This document shows positions 36,441 to 44,113 of a stretch of 64,000 nucleotides of DNA, piece after piece. The stretch lies in NCBI RefSeq assembly GCF_000526315.1, contig NZ_JAFV01000001.1, positions 620,001-684,000 on the forward strand. The letters are read 5' to 3'. Source of the DNA: Methylopila sp. 73B. Lineage in GTDB: Bacteria; Pseudomonadota; Alphaproteobacteria; Rhizobiales; Methylopilaceae. The notes under the pieces were generated by a model that saw nothing but the letters and a program-made list of their open reading frames with translations, was not told where the DNA came from and did not search any database. Numbering within the stretch: the first letter of the stretch is position 1; every line of letters starts with the position of its first letter. A program made the position numbers and the translations under genes.

Positions 36441-37339
36441 CGCCCGCCCTCCCGTCCCGATGCGACGTCGGCGGCCGCCGGGGGCGGATCGCAGGGCACG
36501 AGCATGGCGACGCCAAGGTGGCGGCTCAGTCTCGTGCGGTCTGCGTACTGCCGTGCGGCGGCTTCGTTGGCGCAAATCGTAGGACTGACAAAGGCGTCGT
36601 CCGGGTCGTCGCCGTACATGTTGACGAAGCCGATGCAGGTCTTCGGCTCCTCCGCCCGCGCTGCGGCCATATCGGCTTCGGCGGCTTCAGCGCGGGCAAT
36701 CTCGTTCGCAAGCGCGCCGCGGAACCAGTCGTCGAACGCGTCCGCGAAGTCGGCGATCTCACCGATGCTCGTGTCCACGACCTCGACACCAAAGCTCTCC
36801 AGCGTGGCGATGATCCTCGTCGTCCACTCCGGCCACGGGTCTGAGCGAGCGACGTCGCGCTGCTCTTCCATCTCGGCTAGTTCAGACTGAAGCCGCTCAA
36901 TCTCTTGTTGGGCTGCGGCCATATCCGCTTCGATGTAGGTGCGGGCGGGGGTGGCGGACTTCAGGGCGTCGAGCAGCGGCCCCACGACAGGTTCCATCGC
37001 CGGCTTCGACAGGATCGACGCGACGAGGGCGAGGCCTTTCGGAACAGCAGCCGAGACCGCATTTCGCAGGGTGGATCGATCATCATCATCCGTGACGTGG
37101 TAATCGATCAGGCGAAGAAGCTTCTCCCGCAAGGCGTCGCCCGCGACCGCGGCGGGCTGGGCGGAGGCGAGGGCTTCGTCGCGGGCGGCCCGGATTGTGT
37201 CCAACAGCGCGGCGACCTTGACAGGGACGGTCGGGCAATCGCCGGGGACATACTTGGCACGGTCATAGGCTGCGAAGACACGCTCAAGCAGCGCTTCCGG
37301 CCGCAGGTCGCCCGTGGGCGCAGCATGGGGGTCAGACAT
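36437..37339 (-). CDS. Phage protein with central coiled coil
   Basis: This 300-residue protein starts at ATG 37339, overlapping the previous gene by eight bases. It has an alpha-helical N-terminal half (LLERVFAAYDRAKYVPGD), a coiled coil (MAAAQQEIERLQSELAEMEE) and a C-terminal AAARQYADRTRLSRH helix. It is unrecognised; the multi-segment helical layout resembles accessory proteins of leftward phage operons. Confidence 0.65.
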   Translation of the reverse strand: MSDPHAAPTGDLRPEALLERVFAAYDRAKYVPGDCPTVPVKVAALLDTIRAARDEALASAQPAAVAGDALREKLLRLIDYHVTDDDDRSTLRNAVSAAVPKGLALVASILSKPAMEPVVGPLLDALKSATPARTYIEADMAAAQQEIERLQSELAEMEEQRDVARSDPWPEWTTRIIATLESFGVEVVDTSIGEIADFADAFDDWFRGALANEIARAEAAEADMAAARAEEPKTCIGFVNMYGDDPDDAFVSPTICANEAAARQYADRTRLSRHLGVAMLVPCDPPPAAADVASGREGGR

Positions 37340-37613
37340 CGGAGGGCTCCGCGTTCTTTTTGATTTTAGCGTAGAGTTTGGCTCGTTCTTTTTCCGAGCG
37401 ATCAAGCCAAGTCTGAATAGGTTCACGTTCAGCGCCGTGGGACACAAGATGCCCGCGCCACTCAGAGTAGGCTTCTGCCCTAGCGTCTTCTCCGGAATGC
37501 GGGCAGGATACCCACCCGCACTCGCATCTAACCTCAACACACGGATGCGCGCCCAAGCATCTATGGCCGGCGAGAGGAAGAACCTTACGATATCCTTTGA
37601 CCTCACCGCTCAT
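37332..37613 (-). CDS. Small Cys/His phage protein
   Basis: This 93-residue protein has a possible metal site (HRCLGAHPCVEVRCECGWVSC, counted as C-x6-C-x4-C-x-C-x4-C) and a helical C-terminus. It overlaps the next gene by eight bases and the preceding micro-ORF by eleven, typical of this compact operon. Unknown function. Confidence 0.6.
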   Translation of the reverse strand: MSGEVKGYRKVLPLAGHRCLGAHPCVEVRCECGWVSCPHSGEDARAEAYSEWRGHLVSHGAEREPIQTWLDRSEKERAKLYAKIKKNAEPSDV

Positions 37614-37674
37614 CGGACGCCTCCCGGCGCTTGAGGTCTGCGAGACGGGCGCGGAGGGGTTTCACGAACTTCAT
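37603..37674 (-). CDS. Micro-ORF coupled to the adenine methyltransferase gene
   Basis: This 23-residue basic peptide begins MKFVKPLRARLADLKRR. Its ATG overlaps the methyltransferase stop (ATGA) and its stop overlaps the next start by eleven bases. The perfect chaining is the only evidence that it is translated; it may also simply pass ribosomes to the next gene. Confidence 0.45.
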   Translation of the reverse strand: MKFVKPLRARLADLKRREASDER

Positions 37675-38375
37675 GCCGCATTCCTCCAGACTGCTTCTTT
37701 GGACACGGCCCCGCTCCTGCGACCGCGAGATGTAACGACTTCGTAAAGCGGCTCGAACGGAAGCCAGTCCGCCCCGACGTTCTCGCAAACGTCCACAGGG
37801 CCGGGCAGTCCTCGGCACCATGCCGCAAGAGACGAGAAGCTCAGGGATGAGTTCGGGTATCGGCGACCAGCCTCGTTGTTATACGGCGGGTCAATGTGCC
37901 AGTGCGCATGCTCGACTTCGATTTCCCACCATGCTTTACGAGCAATAGTCCAGCACTCGATTAGCGGCTTCTGCTCGATTAGCCTTCGCTTGACCGCAGG
38001 CCCCCAAACACGGCAATCGCTTTCACCGCGCCATTGGAAGTACCAAGGCGACAACGTGCTTGATGGTTCGGCGCGACCCTTTGAGACCCAGAACCGCGTG
38101 AGCAGTTGGGGGCCGCGGTCGAGCGCGAGGACTTCTGCATAATCTTCGAACGTATCTGGGATGCGGCGGATGTCATCTGCAGTGCAACCGATCAGCCACG
38201 ACCAAAGATCGCAAATGTCGCGCGACACATCGTACAGCTTGACGTGCTTGCAGTCCCATCTCGTCGCATAGCTCGCGGAGCCGGCGAACGGTTCGATGAC
38301 CAGATCAGCACGCGGCGGTCCGTAATGCTTTGCGCCGGTCCATTTAGACCCGTAGTAACTGAAGAACGGCTTCAT
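37671..38375 (-). CDS. D12-class DNA adenine methyltransferase
   Basis: This 234-residue Dam-type N6-adenine methyltransferase shows FFSYYGSKW (motif X), VIEPFAGSASYA (motif I, AdoMet) and HIDPPYNN (DPPY catalytic motif). No partner restriction gene is present, so it is an orphan phage enzyme that probably hides phage DNA from host restriction. It lies between two micro-ORFs, each joined by ATGA. Confidence 0.85.
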   Translation of the reverse strand: MKPFFSYYGSKWTGAKHYGPPRADLVIEPFAGSASYATRWDCKHVKLYDVSRDICDLWSWLIGCTADDIRRIPDTFEDYAEVLALDRGPQLLTRFWVSKGRAEPSSTLSPWYFQWRGESDCRVWGPAVKRRLIEQKPLIECWTIARKAWWEIEVEHAHWHIDPPYNNEAGRRYPNSSLSFSSLAAWCRGLPGPVDVCENVGADWLPFEPLYEVVTSRGRRSGAVSKEAVWRNAA

Positions 38376-38446
38376 CGACCCGCCCCCAGAACCTCGGCGA
38401 TCTCCGCCACCAGCCCCGCCCGCCCTTCCTTCGACAGCGGGGTCAT
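38372..38446 (-). CDS. Micro-ORF upstream of the adenine methyltransferase
   Basis: This 24-residue peptide begins MTPLSKEGRAGLVAEIAEVL. Both ends are joined by ATGA overlaps to the genes on either side. It resembles short helical peptides seen in other phage small-gene operons; function unknown. Confidence 0.5.
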   Translation of the reverse strand: MTPLSKEGRAGLVAEIAEVLGAGR

Positions 38447-38883
38447 GACTGGTCACCTGCGGGCGGGAGGAGAGCGGCGCGGGCGAGAACGCGAAGATCC
38501 ATGTGGTGCATCTTCGCCCACCCCGTACTGCTCAGGACGCTTTCGACCGGCTGGTCTTGAATTTGCGCGTTCGCGATTTCCTCAAGGACACGGCGCAGCC
38601 GCTCGTTCTCGGCCTTCAGAGCCGCGATCTCCGCCTCGCTCTCCACACCACGCGCTGCCTCGGTGAGGAGCGAGGGCAGGGCGTTGACGGCGGCGACGAT
38701 CAGGGCGGCATTGGCTGAAATGCGCGCCGGGATTCCGACAACGTCACAAAGCACCCGTTCGAGGCCTGGCACTATGTCGCCGCGAATTTCGTCGTAGTGC
38801 ATGTCATTGTTCCAAGGCCCCGGCGTTGCCTTCGCCAGCAGCTCCCGCAGCTCCGCGATCGTCTCGGGAAGGGGCGCGGTCAT
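38443..38883 (-). CDS. Ea22-like phage protein
   Basis: This 146-residue protein carries the Ea22-type opening IAELRELLAKATPGPW, then NAALIVAAVNALPSLL and a coiled coil (EIAALKAENERLRRVLEEI). This family is frequent in leftward or accessory operons of temperate phages and has no known activity. Overlaps the cytosine methyltransferase by four bases. Confidence 0.75.
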   Translation of the reverse strand: MTAPLPETIAELRELLAKATPGPWNNDMHYDEIRGDIVPGLERVLCDVVGIPARISANAALIVAAVNALPSLLTEAARGVESEAEIAALKAENERLRRVLEEIANAQIQDQPVESVLSSTGWAKMHHMDLRVLARAALLPPAGDQS

Positions 38884-39575
38884 GCTGCGGCTCCGAGCAT
38901 ATGCCCGATGACCTCAGCCATGGCGGGCGGGTTGCTGTCGCCTAGAGCTTCGATCCGCTCCCGGCGCTCATGCACGTCCTCGGTGCGCCAAGCATCCAGA
39001 TCGAAAGAGGGGATGGCACTTGGGTCCCAATCACCTCGGGAAGCTGCTGCCCTCTTGGCGCGCTCAATCGCGGATGGTCCCGCCGACCAGGCGACCTCCA
39101 GTCGCGGCAGGCTGGTGCAGGCAATGAGGTACACGCGCCGTCTTGGATAAGGCGCACCAACGTCCTCAGCGCCGAACTCAAATCGGGCGACGTGGAAGCC
39201 AGCTCTCGAAAGATGTCGAGCGACCGTGGCTTCCCACGCCGCGTTGCCCGGGGGCTGCTCCACGACAAACCATTCGACGCCGGCGTCGAGCCCGGCCGCC
39301 AGCATGTAGGGCCAGAGAGATACGCTGTCCCGATAGCCGTGGATGGCGGCGGCGACGCTCGTTCGCTGGCAAGGAGGTCCGCCAAAAATGACATCTGCGT
39401 CGGTGGCGGGCAGGCAGCGGATGTCGTCATGAAGCGGCACGCCAGGGTGAAGGCGCGCAAGCTCTTGCTGGCGCCGAGGGTTGCTCTCGCACAGCGCCAC
39501 GATCTCGAAAGACCCTGAGCGCTGCAGCCCCATCGCGTGGAAGCCGATGCAGAAAAAGACGTCGATGACCTTCAT
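38880..39575 (-). CDS. C5-cytosine DNA methyltransferase, compact variant
   Basis: This 231-residue enzyme begins with an atypical motif I (DVFFCIGFHAMGLQRSG) and has the catalytic FGGPPCQRTSV motif IV, VVEQPPGN in place of the usual ENV motif VI, and YPRRRVYLIA as motif VIII. It is shorter than stand-alone enzymes (usually above 300), with a small target-recognition region. It may still be active because the PCQ and RRR motifs are present. No restriction partner is nearby. Confidence 0.78.
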   Translation of the reverse strand: MKVIDVFFCIGFHAMGLQRSGSFEIVALCESNPRRQQELARLHPGVPLHDDIRCLPATDADVIFGGPPCQRTSVAAAIHGYRDSVSLWPYMLAAGLDAGVEWFVVEQPPGNAAWEATVARHLSRAGFHVARFEFGAEDVGAPYPRRRVYLIACTSLPRLEVAWSAGPSAIERAKRAAASRGDWDPSAIPSFDLDAWRTEDVHERRERIEALGDSNPPAMAEVIGHMLGAAA

Positions 39576-39853
39576 CGCGTCGCCTCCTGGATCCGGCGCG
39601 ACTGAGCGATGCGGACAAGCTCCTCGCCACAGAGGGCGTCGAAGTCTAGGCCCATCATGCCGAGGGCGAGGCGGGCTGCCGCTTCATGCCGCTGCCCGGC
39701 GTCGTGCTCGCGCCTGGCCGCATATCGATCCGCATCCGCGCGAAGGCATGCAGCCTGGTTGCGGCGTGCGATCATGCTGTCCAGTTCAACGACCTGAGCG
39801 TCGACATGGGCGTCGCGGGCGCCGTCAACCGGCGTGGTGACGGGGAGGCTCAT
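39572..39853 (-). CDS. Small phage protein
   Basis: This 93-residue helical protein (DSMIARRNQAACLRADADRY, then LGMMGLDFDALCGEELVRI) has four-base overlaps with both neighbours. No family recognised. Confidence 0.6.
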   Translation of the reverse strand: MSLPVTTPVDGARDAHVDAQVVELDSMIARRNQAACLRADADRYAARREHDAGQRHEAAARLALGMMGLDFDALCGEELVRIAQSRRIQEATR

Positions 39854-40170
39854 GACGAGGCCTCAGCGCGAGCGAGAGCGGCGCGAGCGGCAATGACAGC
39901 GGGCACTTTCTCCGCGTCCCAGAAACCGGCATCGCCGCTTTCAGCCAACTCGACAGCGTCAGAAACCATGGCCTTCAGCGCTGCGACCAGATCGTCATGC
40001 GCGTTGCAGGCGCGGACGATGAAGGCTGCGTTAGCTTCGGCATCGACGGTGCATGTTGCGACTGTGGCGATCGACAGTGAAATCCGCCGCTTCTCTCTGG
40101 CGGGCTTAATGTCGATCCAGTGTTCATCAGACCCACAGACGGCCCAAGGTGTAGGCGTGTGCGCGCTCAT
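39850..40170 (-). CDS. Phage protein of unknown function
   Basis: This 106-residue protein begins MSAHTPTPWAVCGSD; the TPTPW opening and the later NAAFIVRACNAHDDLVAAL resemble a widespread family of small phage proteins often found near Ea22 genes. Four-base overlaps on both sides. Function unknown. Confidence 0.7.
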   Translation of the reverse strand: MSAHTPTPWAVCGSDEHWIDIKPAREKRRISLSIATVATCTVDAEANAAFIVRACNAHDDLVAALKAMVSDAVELAESGDAGFWDAEKVPAVIAARAALARAEASS

Positions 40171-40367
40171 GACGCCCTCGTGGTGTTGTTCTGCTGGGAA
40201 GCCAGAGCGGCTGAAATGCCCGCGCGAAGAGCAAGGATGCGCGCTGACGGGAAGTTCTCGTCCCCAAAGAGTTGGTCTTCCCACGGGCACGAGGCTCCCG
40301 GCATCTCGTCTTCAAGCTCGCACTGGCGGGGCGAATAGGCACCGCAGAAGGGGCAGAGCGGGGTCAT
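40167..40367 (-). CDS. Small zinc-finger-like phage protein
   Basis: This 66-residue protein begins MTPLCPFCGAYSPRQCELED and has a further Cys at MPGASCPWED, giving a possible CxxC...C...C metal site. Starts two bases after the stop of the preceding micro-ORF. Unknown role. Confidence 0.6.
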   Translation of the reverse strand: MTPLCPFCGAYSPRQCELEDEMPGASCPWEDQLFGDENFPSARILALRAGISAALASQQNNTTRAS

Positions 40368-40369
40368 CG

Positions 40370-40486
40370 TCACCGCTCCCAGGCCGCAAGCGGCCTGCAG
40401 CCGCGAAACTCGGTGTCGACGGACAGCCCGCGCCATCCGAGGCGGAAGGCCAGAGCCCGCCCGCGAAGCTGGATCGTCAGGCGCAT
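40370..40486 (-). CDS. Micro-ORF in the leftward operon
   Basis: This 38-residue peptide begins MRLTIQLRGRALAFRLGWRG. Its ATG shares one base with the upstream stop (TGATG) and its stop is two bases before the next ATG. The exact spacing supports translation; the peptide is basic and has no recognised family. Confidence 0.5.
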   Translation of the reverse strand: MRLTIQLRGRALAFRLGWRGLSVDTEFRGCRPLAAWER

Positions 40487-40749
40487 CACCAAACCTCGGC
40501 AGGCTGGCGGCGACGCTCCATCGCGTCCTCACGGGCGCTGTCGACATCGCTGATGAGCTTTGAGCCGAGCTTCGACACACGGCCGGCGACGTCGAGGAGG
40601 TCGAAGTCCTCGCTGTCCAGCGCAGCCGCTTCCGGCACGGTGCGGAAGATGCCGTCGATCCGCTCGTTCAGGTGGCGAAGGGCTTCCGCGATGGTCTGGA
40701 GCTCGGCTCCAGCGTCCTCAGCGGCGTCCATGCGATCTCGGAATGACAT
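40486..40749 (-). CDS. Small helical phage protein
   Basis: This 87-residue protein is mostly helical (FRDRMDAAEDAGAELQTIAE, then VAGRVSKLGSKLISDVDSA). It is the first small gene downstream of the repeat protein, after a 60-bp gap with two hairpins. Unknown function. Confidence 0.6.
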   Translation of the reverse strand: MSFRDRMDAAEDAGAELQTIAEALRHLNERIDGIFRTVPEAAALDSEDFDLLDVAGRVSKLGSKLISDVDSAREDAMERRRQPAEVW

Positions 40750-40754
40750 CTGTC

Positions 40755-40799
40755 GTCTCCGTCTGTCGGGAGACGCCGGGGGCTGAGCCATCCCGGCGT
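40755..40799 (-). promoter_or_regulatory. Hairpins after the repeat-protein gene
   Basis: An 8-bp perfect stem (40773-40780 / 40792-40799) and a 5-bp stem (40755-40759 / 40770-40774) share bases, so they could be alternatives. They lack a T-run, and may lower read-through into the downstream operon or protect the repeat mRNA. Confidence 0.35.
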
Positions 40800-40809
40800 G
40801 GGGATGGGG

Positions 40810-42156
40810 TCAGGTGGAGGAGGTCTCTTCGAACTCGCCGGTCTCGGTCAGGCGGTAGGTCTTGCCCGCCTCAACGCCGTTCTCGCCAACCAGCGAGGAC
40901 CGAACTGAGACGAGGTCATAGCGGTCGGTCTTGCTGTTCCAGCGATGCGCTGCGAGCGAGATCGCGCCGCCGGCTTCAGCCCTTGCGGTTCCGCCGACAC
41001 CAAGGGACGCGGCGACAGAGGCGTGGCCTTTGACCGCCGCGTGGCCGCTGTCGCCGGTCGCCGCCGCGTGGCCGCTGTCGCCGGTCGCCGCCGCGTGGCC
41101 GCTGTCGCCGGTCGCCGCCGCGTGGCCGCTGTCGCCGGTCGCCGCCGCGTGGCCTCTGTAGCCGGTCGCCGCCGCGTGGCCGCTGTCGCCGGTCGCCGCC
41201 GCGTGGCCGCTGTCGCCGGTCGCCGCCGCGTGGCCGCTGTCGCCGGTCGCCGCCGCGTGGCCTCTGTAGCCGGTCGCCGCCGCGTGGCCGCTGTCGCCGG
41301 TCGCCGCCGCGTGGCCTCTGTAGCCGGTCGCCGCCGCGTGGCCGCTGTCGCCGGTCGCCGCCGCGTGGCCGCTGTCGCCGGTCGCCGCCGCGTGGCCGCT
41401 GTCGCCGGTCGCCGCCGCGTGGCCGCTGTCGCCGGTCGCCGCCGCGTGGCCGCTGTCGCCGGTCGCCGCCGCGTGGCCGCTGTCGCCGGTCGCCGCCGCG
41501 TGGCCTCTGTAGCCGGTCGCCGCCGCGTGGCCGCTGTCGCCGGTCGCCGCCGCGTGGCCGCTGTCGCCGGTCGCCGCCGCGTGGCCGCTGTCGCCGGTCG
41601 CCGCCGCGTGGCCGCTGTCGCCGGTCGCCGCCGCGTGGCCGCTGTCGCCGGTCGCCGCCGCGTGGCCGCTGTCGCCGGTCGCCGCCGCGTGGCCGCTGTC
41701 GCCGGTCGCCGCCGCGTGGCCGCTGTCGCCGGTCGCCGCCGCGTGGCCTCTGTAGCCGGTCGCCGTGTTCCCCTTGGCTTTCGCCAGCACCCATTCGACC
41801 GCCTTCTTGATGAAGGATGCGTCGTAGGTCAGCTCGGCCTTGATGGTGATCCTAGCCGCGGCGAGCTTGCTGTCGCTGTCGGAGCCGTCCTGACGCGCTA
41901 TCGCGCCGGACATCTCGACGACTGCGAGGCGCGATCCAAACGGGTAGTAGTTGAAAACGTCGAACGGGTTCTCGCAGGCGTGGAAGCCATTCTGGCAAAC
42001 CTCGATCAGGCCGCCCTGCTCGTAGGTCTTCCCGACCTCGAACTGGAAATCCCGGCACTTCAGATCGGCCTCGAACGCCTTGTAGGCGACGACGACTTCG
42101 CCCGGCTCAACTGCCGCGCTCGCTTCGGGCTTCTTCTTGGTTGCGGCCTTAGCCAT
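40810..42156 (-). CDS. DUF7666-like phage protein with 27 nine-residue repeats
   Basis: This 448-residue protein has N-terminal residues 1-125 matching a globular phage domain (VVAYKAFEADLKCRDFQFEV, then NGFHACENPFDVFNYYP, DUF7666-like, as I recall it). Residues about 130-373 are 27 tandem nonapeptides of form GDSGHAAAT (22 copies) or GYRGHAAAT (5 copies). The last 70 residues are a beta-rich cap. The regular Gly-His-Ala pattern suggests a beta-solenoid. It is the first gene of the leftward operon, facing two repressor operators. Confidence 0.75.
   Translation of the reverse strand: MAKAATKKKPEASAAVEPGEVVVAYKAFEADLKCRDFQFEVGKTYEQGGLIEVCQNGFHACENPFDVFNYYPFGSRLAVVEMSGAIARQDGSDSDSKLAAARITIKAELTYDASFIKKAVEWVLAKAKGNTATGYRGHAAATGDSGHAAATGDSGHAAATGDSGHAAATGDSGHAAATGDSGHAAATGDSGHAAATGDSGHAAATGDSGHAAATGYRGHAAATGDSGHAAATGDSGHAAATGDSGHAAATGDSGHAAATGDSGHAAATGDSGHAAATGYRGHAAATGDSGHAAATGYRGHAAATGDSGHAAATGDSGHAAATGDSGHAAATGYRGHAAATGDSGHAAATGDSGHAAATGDSGHAAATGDSGHAAVKGHASVAASLGVGGTARAEAGGAISLAAHRWNSKTDRYDLVSVRSSLVGENGVEAGKTYRLTETGEFEETSST
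41041..41769. repeat. 27 tandem 27-bp coding repeats
   Basis: On the plus strand the unit begins GTGGCCGCTGTCGCCGG and repeats every 27 bp. Five units carry the variant CCTCTGTAGCC in place of CCGCTGTCGCC; the last unit is degenerate. The remaining units are identical at DNA level, pointing to recent expansion or gene conversion. No spacers exist, so it is not a CRISPR array. Confidence 0.95.
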
Positions 42157-42212
42157 CGCTCTTGCTCCATCCGCCGCTGTCTGCGGCTGGGCCGCTGGGC
42201 TTCGATGGAGAC

Positions 42213-42229
42213 TATGCGCTAAACGCACA
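42213..42229. promoter_or_regulatory. Candidate repressor operator (left, site 1)
   Basis: TATGCG-CTAAA-CGCACA agrees in 11 of 12 arm positions with the perfect site TGTGCG-N5-CGCACA beside the repressor gene. It lies 57 bp before the start of the leftward operon. Confidence 0.65.
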
Positions 42230-42247
42230 GTGACGTCTACAGCTATC

Positions 42248-42264
42248 TATGAGAAAAACGCACA
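42248..42264. promoter_or_regulatory. Candidate repressor operator (left, site 2)
   Basis: TATGAG-AAAAA-CGCACA has the same arms and 5-bp spacer, and starts 35 bp after site 1. Together they lie between the divergent leftward operon and the gene at 42361. Confidence 0.6.
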
Positions 42265-42360
42265 AACTTTCGCATGAGGCTTCCGCGAATCAGACTCGAC
42301 TATCCGGACAACCTAGTTCAGCATGAGAACAGAAAAGGAACAAACGAGGCGTTAACGACC

Positions 42361-42861
42361 ATGCCTGAAGGGATCATCGCGAGGTTCACCCTCCACCTGA
42401 TGTGCGGCAACTGCTCCAAGATACAGACCCAAAACGTCGATGTCCGGAACGCGCCAGGCGCGCCGACCACCGTCAACGATCTGAACGAGAGTGGGCTTCT
42501 CGAGAAAGTGTCGTTCGTCTGCCGTGACTGCGAATGCCCGAGCGGCAGCATCCAGGCCGTCACGGCCTATCGTAAAGCCAACCCCGGCAAAACGGATAAG
42601 GAGCGCCCCCGGCTCAGGCGCTATGTTGTCGCCGGCTACGAGCGGCGGCAGGACAGGTGGTCTCAGCCGCTCGCGCCTTTCGAGGTGCGCTCAGAAGAGG
42701 CGGCTCGTCGGGTCGCTAAGGAGATTGCCGAAAAGTTCGGCGGCGCGCTCGCCACTGTTCAAGCAGGCGATCCCGAACTGGACGACTGGGAGACGCCCGA
42801 GCTGTTGCTGCACGTCGGGAAGGTCCCGCGACACGCGTTGACCGACTTCCGCGTGGAGTGA
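42361..42861 (+). CDS. Immunity-region protein with zinc ribbon
   Basis: This 166-residue protein starts at ATG 42361 (an ATG 29 codons upstream is possible). A four-cysteine zinc ribbon is formed by LMCGNCSK and FVCRDCECP. The C-terminal part is acidic and alpha/beta. It lies in the immunity interval, transcribed away from the left operators and toward the repressor gene; such genes may be expressed in the lysogen. Function unknown. Confidence 0.65.
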   Translation: MPEGIIARFTLHLMCGNCSKIQTQNVDVRNAPGAPTTVNDLNESGLLEKVSFVCRDCECPSGSIQAVTAYRKANPGKTDKERPRLRRYVVAGYERRQDRWSQPLAPFEVRSEEAARRVAKEIAEKFGGALATVQAGDPELDDWETPELLLHVGKVPRHALTDFRVE

Positions 42862-43087
42862 TGGGTTAACGAAAGCTTAACTTGGTTGCAGGCTGGAAAA
42901 GACTCGCCCACTATGTGGTTTGGCGCGCTGATTCGGCGCGTCAAACGAGAACGCCGCAGCTCTTGGGGAGCCGCGGCGCTGATAGAAACCGCCGGTGGGG
43001 CGGGTGCTGTGATCACAAAGCCGAACATGTTCTGCTTCGCGAGAAACGTCAACCGCTCTTTCGGCTCCTCGCCGAAAGGAGGGCCAG

Positions 43088-43288
43088 ATGGCCCGCAAGA
43101 AGAAGGAACTGCATCCGCGCATTGTGGCGTGGATTAAGCTCGCCCGCTCAATGGGTTATGGCTATGTGCCGATCGCGGCGTACTTCGTGATCAACCAGGG
43201 CCGCATTGCCGACGTGATGAAGGGGCGCATGAGCCCTGAGGTCCCGCCCGCGGCTCACCTGCCGCCTGACTTCCCTGCGCTGGCCTGA
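43088..43288 (+). CDS. Small basic phage protein, possibly DNA-binding
   Basis: This 66-residue protein begins MARKKKELHPRIVAWIKLAR and has a short helical pattern (YVPIAAYFVINQGRIADVMKG) like a resolvase-type helix-turn-helix. Strong ribosome-binding site GGAGGG. The 226-bp gap before it holds no convincing gene. It converges with the repressor gene, with only a GC-rich hairpin between. Confidence 0.65.
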   Translation: MARKKKELHPRIVAWIKLARSMGYGYVPIAAYFVINQGRIADVMKGRMSPEVPPAAHLPPDFPALA

Positions 43289-43324
43289 TCAAAACGAGGC
43301 TCGGCGGTCGCCGCCGGGCTTCAC

Positions 43325-44035
43325 TTACCACGCCATCTCACTGCGGACGGCGCGAACGAGGCCCATAAGGCGCACCTCGCGCCCGTCGTCGGCGGCGTAG
43401 TCCCGCTTCACCTTGATCGGCTTGTGCTTGGGATTGGTGGAGCGCGGACAGAACCACGTTTCGTCGTCGTGCCACTCCACCTGCTTGACCGACCACTCTC
43501 GCAGGTGGCCGCCGTCGCGGGTCTGCTCCACGACCACGACCATTCCATTCTGGATCGGAACACGGCCGCCAAGGTCGTCGAAGTCGACGCAGATGACGCG
43601 GTCCCCCTCGAGGATCGGCCGCGGCTTAAGGTCGTTCATGCTGTCGCCGTCAACGTCCAGCGCGAAGAGCCGGGCTCGCGGGAACTTGGGATCGCGCGGC
43701 TCATAGATCGTGACGTGCTCGACCTCGACAAACTCGTTCGCCTCGCGGAAGGCGCCGGCCTCGACAACGCCGACCACGCGCACGGGGATTAGATCGCCCT
43801 CAAACAGCGTCAGTTCGGAGCCGGAAGAGGGGAGAGGCGCTGCTTCCCCTAAATAAGTGGCTATCGCGTCCAGCTCGCGAGCCTTGATCTCCCTCTGCCC
43901 TTTGAGCGCCCGATTAATCGCTGCCGGCGCTACGCCAAGGTGGCGAGCAAGGCCACTCTGGCTTTTGCCAGGCTTCTCAAGTCCCTGCCGTAGCCACTCG
44001 ATTATGCCGTCGCTGGTCATGCGCGGATTACGCAT
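43325..44035 (-). CDS. LexA/CI-type prophage repressor (S24 self-cleaving)
   Basis: This 236-residue protein (ATG 44035; ATG 44020 is also possible) has an N-terminal helix-turn-helix KSQSGLARHLGVAPAAINRAL. The C-terminal S24 peptidase domain has cleavage site VEAGAF (Ala-Gly), serine in DGDSMNDL and lysine in WSVKQVEW. It should be inactivated by RecA-stimulated self-cleavage, making the prophage SOS-inducible. Two candidate operators lie just upstream. Confidence 0.9.
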   Translation of the reverse strand: MRNPRMTSDGIIEWLRQGLEKPGKSQSGLARHLGVAPAAINRALKGQREIKARELDAIATYLGEAAPLPSSGSELTLFEGDLIPVRVVGVVEAGAFREANEFVEVEHVTIYEPRDPKFPRARLFALDVDGDSMNDLKPRPILEGDRVICVDFDDLGGRVPIQNGMVVVVEQTRDGGHLREWSVKQVEWHDDETWFCPRSTNPKHKPIKVKRDYAADDGREVRLMGLVRAVRSEMAW

Positions 44036-44054
44036 ACCCGAGAGCGAACGGTCG

Positions 44055-44071
44055 ATTGAGAAAATCTCATA
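44055..44071. promoter_or_regulatory. Candidate repressor operator (right, weaker site)
   Basis: ATTGAG-AAAAT-CTCATA is an imperfect relative of the operator consensus but a good palindrome itself (TGAGA/TCTCA). It starts 34 bp from the perfect site, nearly the same spacing as the left pair. Confidence 0.5.
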
Positions 44072-44088
44072 GGCGGCGCTTGCTTTTC

Positions 44089-44105
44089 TGTGCGAATTGC
44101 GCACA
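44089..44105. promoter_or_regulatory. Candidate repressor operator (right, perfect site)
   Basis: TGTGCG-AATTG-CGCACA has perfect 6-bp arms and lies between the repressor (minus) and the Cro-like gene (plus), overlapping the likely PR promoter. Confidence 0.75.
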
Positions 44106-44113
44106 ATCGGGAA

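Noticed and set aside
41041-41769. CRISPR array
   Set aside because: The repeats are contiguous, with no unique spacers, and lie inside a coding frame; no cas genes are present.
40945-42222. Long open frames on both strands across the tandem repeat, rich in Arg-Arg-Val-Ala and Arg-Gln-Arg-Pro
   Set aside because: A 27-bp unit without stops stays open in several frames; only the minus frame with the DUF7666-like start and a beta-rich cap looks like a protein.
42862-43087. Small gene in the immunity region
   Set aside because: Candidate frames overlap the ribosome-binding site of the 43088 gene and lack coding signs; the stretch is probably promoter or leader.
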